Assembly: GCA_035645095.1 (NCBI GenBank)
Contig: DASQNG010000014.1
Span: forward strand, 1 to 8,436
DNA: 8,436 nt
Origin: Gaiellasilicea sp035645095
GTDB lineage: Bacteria > Actinomycetota > Thermoleophilia > Gaiellales > Gaiellaceae
Direction: 5' to 3'
Notes under the pieces: generated by a model
Told to the model about the DNA's origin: nothing
The model's database searches: none
The model's input: the letters and a program-made list of their open reading frames with translations, nothing else
Position numbers and translations under genes: made by a program
Shown: in pieces, positions 1 to 5,852 of the stretch
How positions within the stretch are numbered: the stretch's first letter is position 1
Layout of the letters: every line of letters starts with the position of its first letter

Positions 1-387
1 CATCCCCTCGAAGGCGTCGTACTCGAGGTGGTGCACGCCCCGGCCGCGCGAGTGGTTCCGCGTCGTGCCGGTGAACGTCGCGATCGCGCCCGCGCGCGCG
101 TCGGCCACCTCGGCGACAACGGCATCGAGCGACAGCGGCTCGTTCGACAGCCGGAAGCCGCCGCCGGAGACGGGCGGGATCAGCGCGACCTCGTCACCGT
201 CCGCGAGCGCCGCGCCCGCGGGCGCGAACTCGCGGTTGAGCGCGTAGCGGAGCCCCTGCGGCTCGTCGCCGAGCCCGAGCGCCGGCCAGACGTCGCCGAC
301 GCACGCTCCGTCCCGCAGGTCGAGCTCGCGCCGCGCCGTCCCGGCGCGCTCGCGCAGCCCGGCGAAGAGGCGCACCGTCACCCGCAC
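1..387 (-). CDS. moaX: MoaD-MoaE fusion (molybdopterin synthase, MoaX-like), 3' part cut off
   Basis: Molybdopterin synthase carries thiocarboxylated MoaD and catalytic MoaE, and converts cyclic pyranopterin monophosphate to molybdopterin in the cytoplasm. The 129 residues visible here contain both parts. Residues 1-77 are MoaD: a ubiquitin-like start MRVTVRLFAGLRERAG, then ADGDEVALIPPVSGG, with the Gly-Gly that would end a free MoaD at 75-76. The chain runs on through GFRLSNEPLSL into MoaE, seen as GAIATFTGTTRN and HHLEYDAFEGM. The window ends inside MoaE, so its catalytic C-terminal half is not visible. The GTG start at 387-385 gives a standard MoaD N-terminus and lies 7 nt after a TACGCT -10 hexamer, with no Shine-Dalgarno, so the mRNA is probably leaderless. 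Known relatives such as mycobacterial MoaX are cleaved after the glycine pair. Cleavage here is inferred. It is divergent from the mutase gene. Confidence 0.9.
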   Translation of the reverse strand, partial: MRVTVRLFAGLRERAGTARRELDLRDGACVGDVWPALGLGDEPQGLRYALNREFAPAGAALADGDEVALIPPVSGGGFRLSNEPLSLDAVVAEVADARAGAIATFTGTTRNHSRGRGVHHLEYDAFEGM

Positions 388-394
388 GGGGCGG

Positions 395-400
395 AGCGTA
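395..400 (-). promoter_or_regulatory. -10 element (TACGCT) of moaX, leaderless geometry
   Basis: On the minus strand TACGCT is followed by exactly 7 nt and then the GTG start, so transcription would begin at or next to the first base of the start codon. No convincing -35 is visible and no Shine-Dalgarno fits. This is the TANNNT pattern known for actinobacterial leaderless genes. Confidence 0.6.
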
Positions 401-422
401 ACGGCGCCCGGCGCGGCGGGGG

Positions 423-428
423 TACAGT
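423..428 (+). promoter_or_regulatory. -10 element (TACAGT) of the mutase gene, leaderless geometry
   Basis: TACAGT is followed by 7 nt (CCGGGCG) and then the ATG at 436, the same spacing as on the opposite strand for moaX. The two -10 elements stand back to back, 22 bp apart, so the upstream parts of the two promoters must overlap. No clear -35 is seen. Confidence 0.62.
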
Positions 429-435
429 CCGGGCG

Positions 436-2013
436 ATGGCGACCGCCGAGGACCGGCGCGAGACCGACTCGGGCATCGAGGTCAAGCCGGTCTACACCGC
501 CGTGGACGCGAACGCCGAGAGCCTCGAGCTCCCGGGCGAGTTCCCCTTCACGCGCGGCCCGTACCGCGACATGTACCGCGGCCGGCCGTGGACGATCCGG
601 CAGTACGCGGGCTTCGCCTCGGCGGAGGAGACGAACGGTCGCTTCCGGTATCTGCTCGAGCGCGGGCAGACGGGGCTGTCCGTGGCCTTCGACCTGCCCA
701 CGCAGCTCGGCTACGACTCCGACGACGCGCGCGCCCTCGGCGAGGTCGGCCGCACGGGCGTCGCGATCGACTCGCTGGAGGACATGCGGATCCTCTTCGA
801 CCGCATCCCGCTCGGCGAGGTCTCGACGTCGATGACGATCAACGCGCCGGCGTCGATCCTCCTCCTCCTCTACGAGCTCGTCGCCGAGGAACAGGGCGTG
901 GGCGGCGAAGCGCTCCGCGGCACCGTGCAGAACGACGTCCTCAAGGAGTACGTGGCGCGCGGGAACTACATCTTCCCGCCTCGGCCGTCGATGCGGTTGA
1001 CGACGGATCTCTTCGCCTACTGCGCCGAGCGGATCCCGCACTGGAACACGATCTCGATCTCCGGTTACCACATCCGCGAGGCCGGCTCGACCGCGGTGCA
1101 GGAGCTCGCGTTCACCCTCGCGAACGGGATCGCCTACTGCGAGGCGGCGGTCGAGGCCGGGCTCTCGCCCGACGCGTTCGGCGCGCGGCTCTCGTTCTTC
1201 TTCAACGCGCACAACCACTTCTTCCAGGAGGTCGCGAAGTTCCGGGCCGCGCGCCGGCTGTGGGCGTCGCTGATGCGCGACCGCTTCGGCGCGACGAACC
1301 CGAAGGCGCTCGCGCTCCGCTTCCACGCGCAGACCGGCGGCTCGACCCTGACCGCCCAACAGCCGGAGAACAACATCGTCCGCGTCGCTATCCAGGCCCT
1401 TTCCGCGGTGTGCGGCGGCGCGCAGTCGCTGCACACGAACGGGTTCGACGAGGCGCTCGCGCTGCCGACGGAGCACTCGGCGCGGATCGCGCTGCGGACG
1501 CAGCAGATCCTCGCGCACGAGGGCGGCGCGACCGACACCGCCGACCCCCTCGGGGGCGCCTTCTTCATCGAGGCGCTGACGGACGAGCTGGAGGCGCGGG
1601 CGCGCGAGCTGATAGAGCAGATCGACGAGCGCGGCGGGGCGGTCGCAGCGATCGAGCAGGGGTTCGTGCAGAGCGAGATCGAGGACGCTGCGTACCGCTA
1701 CAACCAGGAGGTCGAGGCAGGCGAGCGGGTGCTCGTCGGCGTCAACCGCTTCGCGGAGGCGGAGGAGGAGCACGTCGAGCTCCACCGGCTCGACCCCGAG
1801 AACGAACGGCGGCAGGTCGAGCGCACCCGCCGGGTGCGCGCCGAGCGGGACGCGGCCGCGGCCGAGGCGGCGCTCGCGGACGTGCGGCGGGCGGCCGCCG
1901 GCACGGAGAACCTGCTCCCGCCGCTGCGGGAGGCGCTGCGGGCACACTGCACCGTCGGCGAGCTGTGCGACGCCCTGCGCGAGGAGTTCGGCACGTACGA
2001 CGCCCAGCGCTGA
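436..2013 (+). CDS. Methylmalonyl-CoA mutase, catalytic (large) subunit without B12-binding domain
   Basis: This is the TIM-barrel acyl-CoA mutase subunit (525 aa). With adenosylcobalamin it interconverts (R)-methylmalonyl-CoA and succinyl-CoA. Family motifs seen are PWTIRQYAGF (51-60), FDLPTQLGYDSD (85-96), SISGYH (207-212) and SLHTN. By recall it aligns without gaps to the Propionibacterium enzyme at a constant offset of 32. That places the substrate residues Tyr57 (Tyr89 there), Gln165 (Gln197), Arg175 (Arg207), Tyr211 (Tyr243) and His212 (His244). Tyr plus Arg is the methylmalonyl type. Isobutyryl enzymes have Phe/Gln and 2-hydroxyisobutyryl enzymes Ile/Gln. Gln90 stands where that enzyme has His122, as in archaeal-type mutases. 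The chain stops after the barrel, without the DxHxxG cobalamin domain, so a separate small subunit is required. ATG 436 is chosen because the frame upstream is antisense to moaX and a leaderless -10 precedes it. Ethylmalonyl-CoA is an alternative substrate. Confidence 0.93.
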   Translation: MATAEDRRETDSGIEVKPVYTAVDANAESLELPGEFPFTRGPYRDMYRGRPWTIRQYAGFASAEETNGRFRYLLERGQTGLSVAFDLPTQLGYDSDDARALGEVGRTGVAIDSLEDMRILFDRIPLGEVSTSMTINAPASILLLLYELVAEEQGVGGEALRGTVQNDVLKEYVARGNYIFPPRPSMRLTTDLFAYCAERIPHWNTISISGYHIREAGSTAVQELAFTLANGIAYCEAAVEAGLSPDAFGARLSFFFNAHNHFFQEVAKFRAARRLWASLMRDRFGATNPKALALRFHAQTGGSTLTAQQPENNIVRVAIQALSAVCGGAQSLHTNGFDEALALPTEHSARIALRTQQILAHEGGATDTADPLGGAFFIEALTDELEARARELIEQIDERGGAVAAIEQGFVQSEIEDAAYRYNQEVEAGERVLVGVNRFAEAEEEHVELHRLDPENERRQVERTRRVRAERDAAAAEAALADVRRAAAGTENLLPPLREALRAHCTVGELCDALREEFGTYDAQR

Positions 2014-2026
2014 GCGCGCGCCGGCC

Positions 2027-2815
2027 TCACGCGGAGGCGCCGGAGTAGTGCCGCAGCCCGAAGCCCCACCACCAGCGCGCGAACCCGAAGAGGGCGACCG
2101 TGAAGCCGACGGCGAGCGCCGCCGTCGGCCACTCGAGCCGCGACGTGACGGCCTCCGCCGGGACGGTGATCGCGAACGCGATCGGGACGAGGAAGGTGAC
2201 GCCGAAGCGGAGCCACGCAGGGTAGATCGACACGGGCCAGCGGCCGGTCTGATAGATGCCCTCGAAGAGCTCCAGGATCTCCCAGACGTTGACGATCCAG
2301 AATGCGAGCGTCGCGATCACGAGCCAGAAGCAGTAGATCGTCACGGCCCCGAGCGCGAGCAGGGCGGCGAAGAGGAGCGCGTCGCCGACGCCGACGCCGC
2401 GCTCGAGCCCCGCGACGCCGTACGCGAGCACCGCGCCGCCCGAGAAGACGTCGACTGCGCGCCAGATGCGGACGTCGCGGACGCTGACGAGGAGCTGCGA
2501 GTCCTCCGGCTTCGTCAGCGCGAAGTCGAGCTTGCCGTCGCGCACCTCCTCCATCAGCCGCTGCATGTTCGGCTGGATCGTCGTCCGGATCACGCCGCCG
2601 AGCAGGATCTGGATGCCCATCACGACGAGCAGCTCCGACTGCACCCAGCCGTTCAGCTCGTCGGTGTGCGAGTAGACGAGCGCCAGCACGACGAGCGCCG
2701 TCCCGACGGCCACCGCCGACTGGAGCAGCTGGATGAAGAAGTTCGCGCGGTACTGCAGCTCGTTCAGCGAGCCGAGCTTGAAGAAGAGGAGCGCGAGCCC
2801 GAACGAGCGCCTCAG
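2027..2815 (-). CDS. ABC-2 type exporter permease B (COG3694-like), probable CTG start
   Basis: This integral membrane protein (262 aa) is the third gene of an ABC exporter operon. About six hydrophobic segments are visible (near 28-49, 58-78, 122-137, 145-178, 203-222 and 230-247). It shows the NELQYRANFF segment (18-27) typical of COG3694 permeases and a cytoplasmic motif, VRDGKLDFALTKP (91-103), matching the REGQLSAALLRP loop of permease A. No ATG, GTG or TTG lies near the proper N-terminus in this frame. The next one, GTG at codon 36, falls inside the first membrane segment and would remove the conserved start. The codon that fits is CTG at 2815-2813, overlapping the upstream stop as CTGA with a GGTGGG purine run just before it. 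Translational coupling to permease A is inferred. The substrate is unknown. Its stop lies 13 bp from the convergent mutase stop. Confidence 0.88.
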   Translation of the reverse strand: MRRSFGLALLFFKLGSLNELQYRANFFIQLLQSAVAVGTALVVLALVYSHTDELNGWVQSELLVVMGIQILLGGVIRTTIQPNMQRLMEEVRDGKLDFALTKPEDSQLLVSVRDVRIWRAVDVFSGGAVLAYGVAGLERGVGVGDALLFAALLALGAVTIYCFWLVIATLAFWIVNVWEILELFEGIYQTGRWPVSIYPAWLRFGVTFLVPIAFAITVPAEAVTSRLEWPTAALAVGFTVALFGFARWWWGFGLRHYSGASA

Positions 2816-3636
2816 TTGCCCACCGCCGAGTAGCGGCGCACCGCGAAGCGCCAGACGACGTAGAAGAGCGCCGTCAGGACGACGATCCAGAAGAGCTGCA
2901 TCCCGAGCCCACCCAGCAGCTCGCGGCGGGAGAGATCGCCGACGAGCGCGTCGATCGGGAAGTAGAACGTCCACTTGAACGGGAGCACGTCCGCGATCCG
3001 CTCCGCCCAGTCGGGCATCAGCGGCAGCGGCACGAGCCGTCCCGAGAGGAGCAGCTCGAGTGCCACCACGAGCTCGAAGAGCGCGCTCACGCGCGTCGTC
3101 CAGAACGTGACCATCCCGAGCGCGCTCAGGAACATCGTCCGGATCAGGTACGCGCCCCAGATCGCGACGCCGAAGACCGCCACCTCGAGCAGCGTCGGAT
3201 CGAGCTCGGGATCGAAGGCGACCCAGAGCGCGGCCGCGATCGGCAGCCAGAGGACGATCGTCACCACCTTCCAGCCCGCGAAGCCGGCGATGTCCTCGTG
3301 CAGCGGGTGGAGCGGCCGCAGCAGCGCGGCCGAGAGCTGCCCCTCCCGGATCCGCCACTCCCACCCGTACGGCGTGAAGACGATGTTCATGTTCCGCACG
3401 AGCGTCCAGACGATGTAGTACGCCGCGAACTGCCCACGGGTGATCCCCTGCACCGCGCCGCCCTGCTGCTCGGCGATCGTCGTCCAGACGACGAGGTAGA
3501 CGATCGGCTCGGCGAGCATCCCGACGAGCCACATGTACGTCGCGACGCGGTACTGGAAGTTCGCCTGGATCTGCGTCCGGGCGCGCGTCGCGTAGTAGTC
3601 GGCGTAGGAGCGGAGGCGACCCGCCTCGGTCGTCAC
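2812..3636 (-). CDS. ABC-2 type exporter permease A (COG4587-like)
   Basis: This integral membrane permease (274 aa) is the second gene of the operon. Hydrophobic segments are visible near 34-54, 70-88, 120-140, 148-172, 183-206 and 246-264, giving about six spans as usual for ABC-2 membrane subunits. The loop WRIREGQLSAALLRPLHPL (94-112) is the family's conserved cytoplasmic segment, where the ATPase is expected to dock. GTG at 3636-3634 is chosen because it overlaps the ATPase stop codon as GTGA and gives an N-terminus of family length. It ends AVGN, and its TGA overlaps the start of permease B. With permease B it should form a heterodimeric channel. The COG4586/4587/3694 family is broadly linked to export. 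The substrate cannot be read from the sequence. Confidence 0.92.
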   Translation of the reverse strand: MTTEAGRLRSYADYYATRARTQIQANFQYRVATYMWLVGMLAEPIVYLVVWTTIAEQQGGAVQGITRGQFAAYYIVWTLVRNMNIVFTPYGWEWRIREGQLSAALLRPLHPLHEDIAGFAGWKVVTIVLWLPIAAALWVAFDPELDPTLLEVAVFGVAIWGAYLIRTMFLSALGMVTFWTTRVSALFELVVALELLLSGRLVPLPLMPDWAERIADVLPFKWTFYFPIDALVGDLSRRELLGGLGMQLFWIVVLTALFYVVWRFAVRRYSAVGN

Positions 3637-4616
3637 GCCGGCCGCTCCTGCGCGAAGACGAGCTCGATCACGTCCTCGATCGGCGGGTCCTCCACCGTCA
3701 GGTCGGCGAGCTCGTGCTCCGCGAGCAGCCGTGCCGTCACCTGCGCCGTCTCCGCCTTCGGCACCCGCAGCTTCACGCGGGTGCCGTCGCGCTCGAGGAC
3801 ATCCCCGTAGCGACCGAGGTCGACGCCGAGGTCGTCGAGCTCGACCGTCAGCGTCTTGAACGGCTCGAACTGGTCGCCCAGCCGCGCGAGCGGGCCGTCG
3901 AACAGGATCCGCCCGTGGTGGATGACGACGACGCGCCGGCAAAGCGCCTCGACATCGGCCATGTAGTGGCTCGTCAGGAGCACCGTCGCCTCGTAGCGCC
4001 GGTTGTACGCGGCGACGAAGCTTCGGATCCGCTTCTGCATCGTCACGTCGAGGCCGATCGTCGGCTCGTCGAGGAAGAGCACCTGCGGCCGGTGCAGGAG
4101 GGAGCCCACCACCTCCACCTTCATCCGCTCGCCGAGCGAGAGGTTCCGCACCGGCTTGCGCACGAGGTCGCCCACGTCGAGCAGCTCGATCAGCTCGTCG
4201 CGCAGCCGCAGGAAGTCGGGCCGCGGCAGCCGGTAGATGGCGCGGTTCAGCTCGTACGAGTCGAGCGCGGGCAGGTCCCACTGGAGCTGGTTGCGGTTCC
4301 CCATCACGAGCGTGATGCGCCGCAGGAAGTCGCGCTCGCGGCGGGAGGGGACGTGGCCGAGGACGAGCGCCTCCCCGCCGGTCGGATGGAGCAGGCCGGA
4401 GAGCATCTTCAGCGTCGTCGTCTTGCCGGCGCCGTTCGGGCCGAGAAACCCGACCACCTCGCCAGGCGCGACGTCGAACGAGATCGCGTCCACCGCGCGC
4501 ACCTCGCGGTGCGTTCGCCGGACGAGGCTGCGGACGGCGGCGCGGAGGCCCGCCTCCCGCTCGGGGACGACGAAGGTCTTCTCCAGCCGGTCGACGCGAA
4601 CCGCGGGCGCGGGCAC
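3633..4616 (-). CDS. ABC exporter ATP-binding protein (COG4586-like)
   Basis: This cytoplasmic ATPase (327 aa) powers the two permeases encoded after it. Motifs in order are Walker A GPNGAGKTT (59-67), Q-loop region MGNRNQLQWDLP (105-116), signature LSLGE (159-163), Walker B VLFLDEP (179-185), D-loop GLD and switch histidine TSH (His217). All nucleotide-binding residues look intact. The extra stretch between the first strand and Walker A (about residues 18-40) and the C-terminal domain beyond about 240 are typical of COG4586 proteins. GTG at 4616-4614 is chosen because a TAGGTT -10 lies 6 nt upstream with no Shine-Dalgarno, suggesting a leaderless operon mRNA. Its last codons overlap permease A. 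The gene stands 24 bp from the divergent glycosyltransferase. Confidence 0.95.
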   Translation of the reverse strand: MPAPAVRVDRLEKTFVVPEREAGLRAAVRSLVRRTHREVRAVDAISFDVAPGEVVGFLGPNGAGKTTTLKMLSGLLHPTGGEALVLGHVPSRRERDFLRRITLVMGNRNQLQWDLPALDSYELNRAIYRLPRPDFLRLRDELIELLDVGDLVRKPVRNLSLGERMKVEVVGSLLHRPQVLFLDEPTIGLDVTMQKRIRSFVAAYNRRYEATVLLTSHYMADVEALCRRVVVIHHGRILFDGPLARLGDQFEPFKTLTVELDDLGVDLGRYGDVLERDGTRVKLRVPKAETAQVTARLLAEHELADLTVEDPPIEDVIELVFAQERPA

Positions 4617-4622
4617 CGGCAG

Positions 4623-4628
4623 AACCTA
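4623..4628 (-). promoter_or_regulatory. -10 element (TAGGTT) of the ABC operon, leaderless geometry
   Basis: On the minus strand TAGGTT is followed by 6 nt and the GTG start of the ATPase gene. It matches TANNNT and would place the transcript start at the start codon. It shares bases with the candidate -10 of the opposite gene. Confidence 0.58.
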
Positions 4629-4632
4629 GATC
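4627..4632 (+). promoter_or_regulatory. Candidate -10 element (TAGATC) of the glycosyltransferase gene
   Basis: TAGATC lies 8 nt before the GTG at 4641. It keeps the leading TA of the TANNNT pattern but ends in C, so it is the weakest of the proposed promoters. It overlaps the ABC operon -10 by two bases (4627-4628). Confidence 0.35.
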
Positions 4633-4640
4633 ATGGGCCG

Positions 4641-5639
4641 GTGCGGATCCTGCTCGTGTCGCAGATGTACCCGTCGGCGGCGGAGCCCGATCTCGGCGTC
4701 TTCGTGCACGACCTCGAGCGGGAGCTCGTCGCGCTCGGGCACGACGTGGAGCGGGCGGTGCTCGACACCCGTCGCGGGGGGCCGCGCCGCCATCTGCGCC
4801 TCGCGGCGCGGACGTGGCGGGCGGCGCGGCGGTGCCGCCCGGACGTCGTCTACGCACACTTCCTCGTCCCGACCGGCCTTTCGGCGGCCCTGCTGGGGCG
4901 GGCGCCGCTCGTCGTGACGGCGCACGGGCAGGACGTCGCCAACGTCGGCGCGATCCCCGGTGTGCGTGCCGCGACCCGCCTCGTCGCACACCGCGCGGCG
5001 ACCGTGGTGGCGGTCTCCGGCTACCTCCGCCGACTGCTCGAGGAGCGGGTGCCGGAGACGCGCGGCAAGCTCGAGGTGGTGGACTGCGGCGTCGACCTGC
5101 GCCGCTTCTCCGTGCGGTCGCGCAGCCCGGTCGTGGCACCCGCGTTCCTCTGCGTCGGCTCGCTGACGGAGCGGAAGAACGTCGTGCGGCTCGCCGACGC
5201 CTTCGCGCGCCTCGGCAGCGGCACGCTCACCTTCGCCGGCGACGGGCCGCTCCGGGCGCAGCTCGAGGGCAGGCCCGGGGTCCGCCTGCTCGGTCGCGTC
5301 CCGCACGACCGCGTGCCGGAGCTCCTGGCGGCGTCGGACGTGCTGTGCCAGCCGTCGCTCGTCGAGCCCTTCGGGCAGTCCGCGCTCGAGGCGCTCGCGT
5401 GCGGCCGGAACGTCGTCGCTACGCGGGTCGGCGGGCCGCCGGAGTTCGTCCCGGCGGCGGCGGGCGTGCTGGTCGACCCCGAGGACGTGGACGCGCTGGC
5501 CGACGCGCTCCGCACCGCAGCCGCGCTGCCGACGCCGAACCCGGCCGCGCGTGCGGCAGCGGCGGCGCACGACGTCAGTGCGCAGGCGCGCCGGGTGGAG
5601 GCTCTGCTCCTCCGGGCCGCTCGAGGTCGGCGAGCCTGA
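4641..5639 (+). CDS. GT4-type glycosyltransferase
   Basis: This is a retaining, GT-B fold glycosyltransferase (332 aa) that moves a sugar from a nucleotide-sugar donor to an unknown acceptor, probably at the cytoplasm-membrane face. The N-terminal Rossmann half starts RILLVSQMYPSAAEPDLGVF and contains TAHGQD (His95). The linker VSGYLRRLL follows. The C-terminal donor half shows VGSLTERKN (Lys179), FAGDGPL (198-204) and LLGRVPHDRV. The EX7E motif EPFGQSALE runs from Glu242 to Glu250, followed by GGPPEFV. Length is slightly short for the family (about 350-400). GTG 4641 is chosen because it starts the first strand at once. The upstream part of the frame is antisense to the ABC ATPase. Its last 65 bp overlap a gene on the other strand. 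Divergence from the ABC operon hints at co-regulation, not at a proven shared substrate. Confidence 0.92.
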   Translation: MRILLVSQMYPSAAEPDLGVFVHDLERELVALGHDVERAVLDTRRGGPRRHLRLAARTWRAARRCRPDVVYAHFLVPTGLSAALLGRAPLVVTAHGQDVANVGAIPGVRAATRLVAHRAATVVAVSGYLRRLLEERVPETRGKLEVVDCGVDLRRFSVRSRSPVVAPAFLCVGSLTERKNVVRLADAFARLGSGTLTFAGDGPLRAQLEGRPGVRLLGRVPHDRVPELLAASDVLCQPSLVEPFGQSALEALACGRNVVATRVGGPPEFVPAAAGVLVDPEDVDALADALRTAAALPTPNPAARAAAAAHDVSAQARRVEALLLRAARGRRA

Positions 5640-5814
5640 CCTCGACGAGCGGCCGCACCGACTCCTCGAGCCCGGCCTCCCGCGCGACCGCGAGCGCCTG
5701 CTCGTAGCTCTCCCGCGCCTTCGCCGGTGCCACGCCCTGCTTCAGGCGGTTGTCGCCGGTGACGAGCAGCCGCTGGATCCGCGCCCGTGCGTCCTGCTGC
5801 TGCTCCCCCTTCAC
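5575..5814 (-). CDS. Small TPR-like protein
   Basis: This 79-aa, charged, soluble protein is not recognised as a named family. The segment GDNRLKQGVAPAKARESYEQALAVAREAGLEE has the spacing of small residues and aromatics of a tetratricopeptide helix pair (about residues 21-52). A second helix, VRPLVEVRLADLE, follows, then a Pro/Gly/Ala tail. TPR units usually act as protein-binding scaffolds, so a partner-binding role is a guess. GTG at 5814-5812 is preferred because TACGCT lies 6 nt upstream, the leaderless geometry seen at other genes here, and the in-frame coding character begins there. The last 65 bp run antisense to the glycosyltransferase tail. It is divergent from the receiver gene across 38 bp. 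It could be a TPR fragment, but its own promoter argues for a real gene. Confidence 0.68.
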   Translation of the reverse strand: MKGEQQQDARARIQRLLVTGDNRLKQGVAPAKARESYEQALAVAREAGLEESVRPLVEVRLADLERPGGAEPPPGAPAH

Positions 5815-5820
5815 ATCCGC

Positions 5821-5826
5821 AGCGTA
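5821..5826 (-). promoter_or_regulatory. -10 element (TACGCT) of the TPR-like gene, leaderless geometry
   Basis: On the minus strand TACGCT is followed by 6 nt and GTG. The hexamer is identical to the one proposed for moaX. No clear -35 is seen. Confidence 0.55.
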
Positions 5827-5852
5827 AACGGGCAAGATCACCAGGGGGTCGG

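Noticed and set aside
28..435. In-frame extension of the mutase upstream of its ATG
   Set aside because: It is antisense to the well-supported MoaD-MoaE gene, has low-complexity Arg/Ala composition, and a leaderless -10 sits just before ATG 436.
588..2048. Long open frame on plus overlapping the mutase
   Set aside because: It is an Arg/Gly/Ala-rich shadow in another frame of a clear enzyme gene, typical of very GC-rich DNA.
3714..4640. Upstream extension of the glycosyltransferase
   Set aside because: It lies antisense to the ABC ATPase, which carries all its nucleotide-binding motifs.
4633..4917. ATG at 4633 as an alternative start after the ABC promoter
   Set aside because: It opens a different frame with Ser/Arg/Cys-rich nonsense. 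The glycosyltransferase frame begins at GTG 4641.
3637..5139. Upstream extension of permease A through the ATPase and glycosyltransferase regions
   Set aside because: The added part is low-complexity and antisense or out of frame to recognised proteins. The GTGA overlap gives a normal start.
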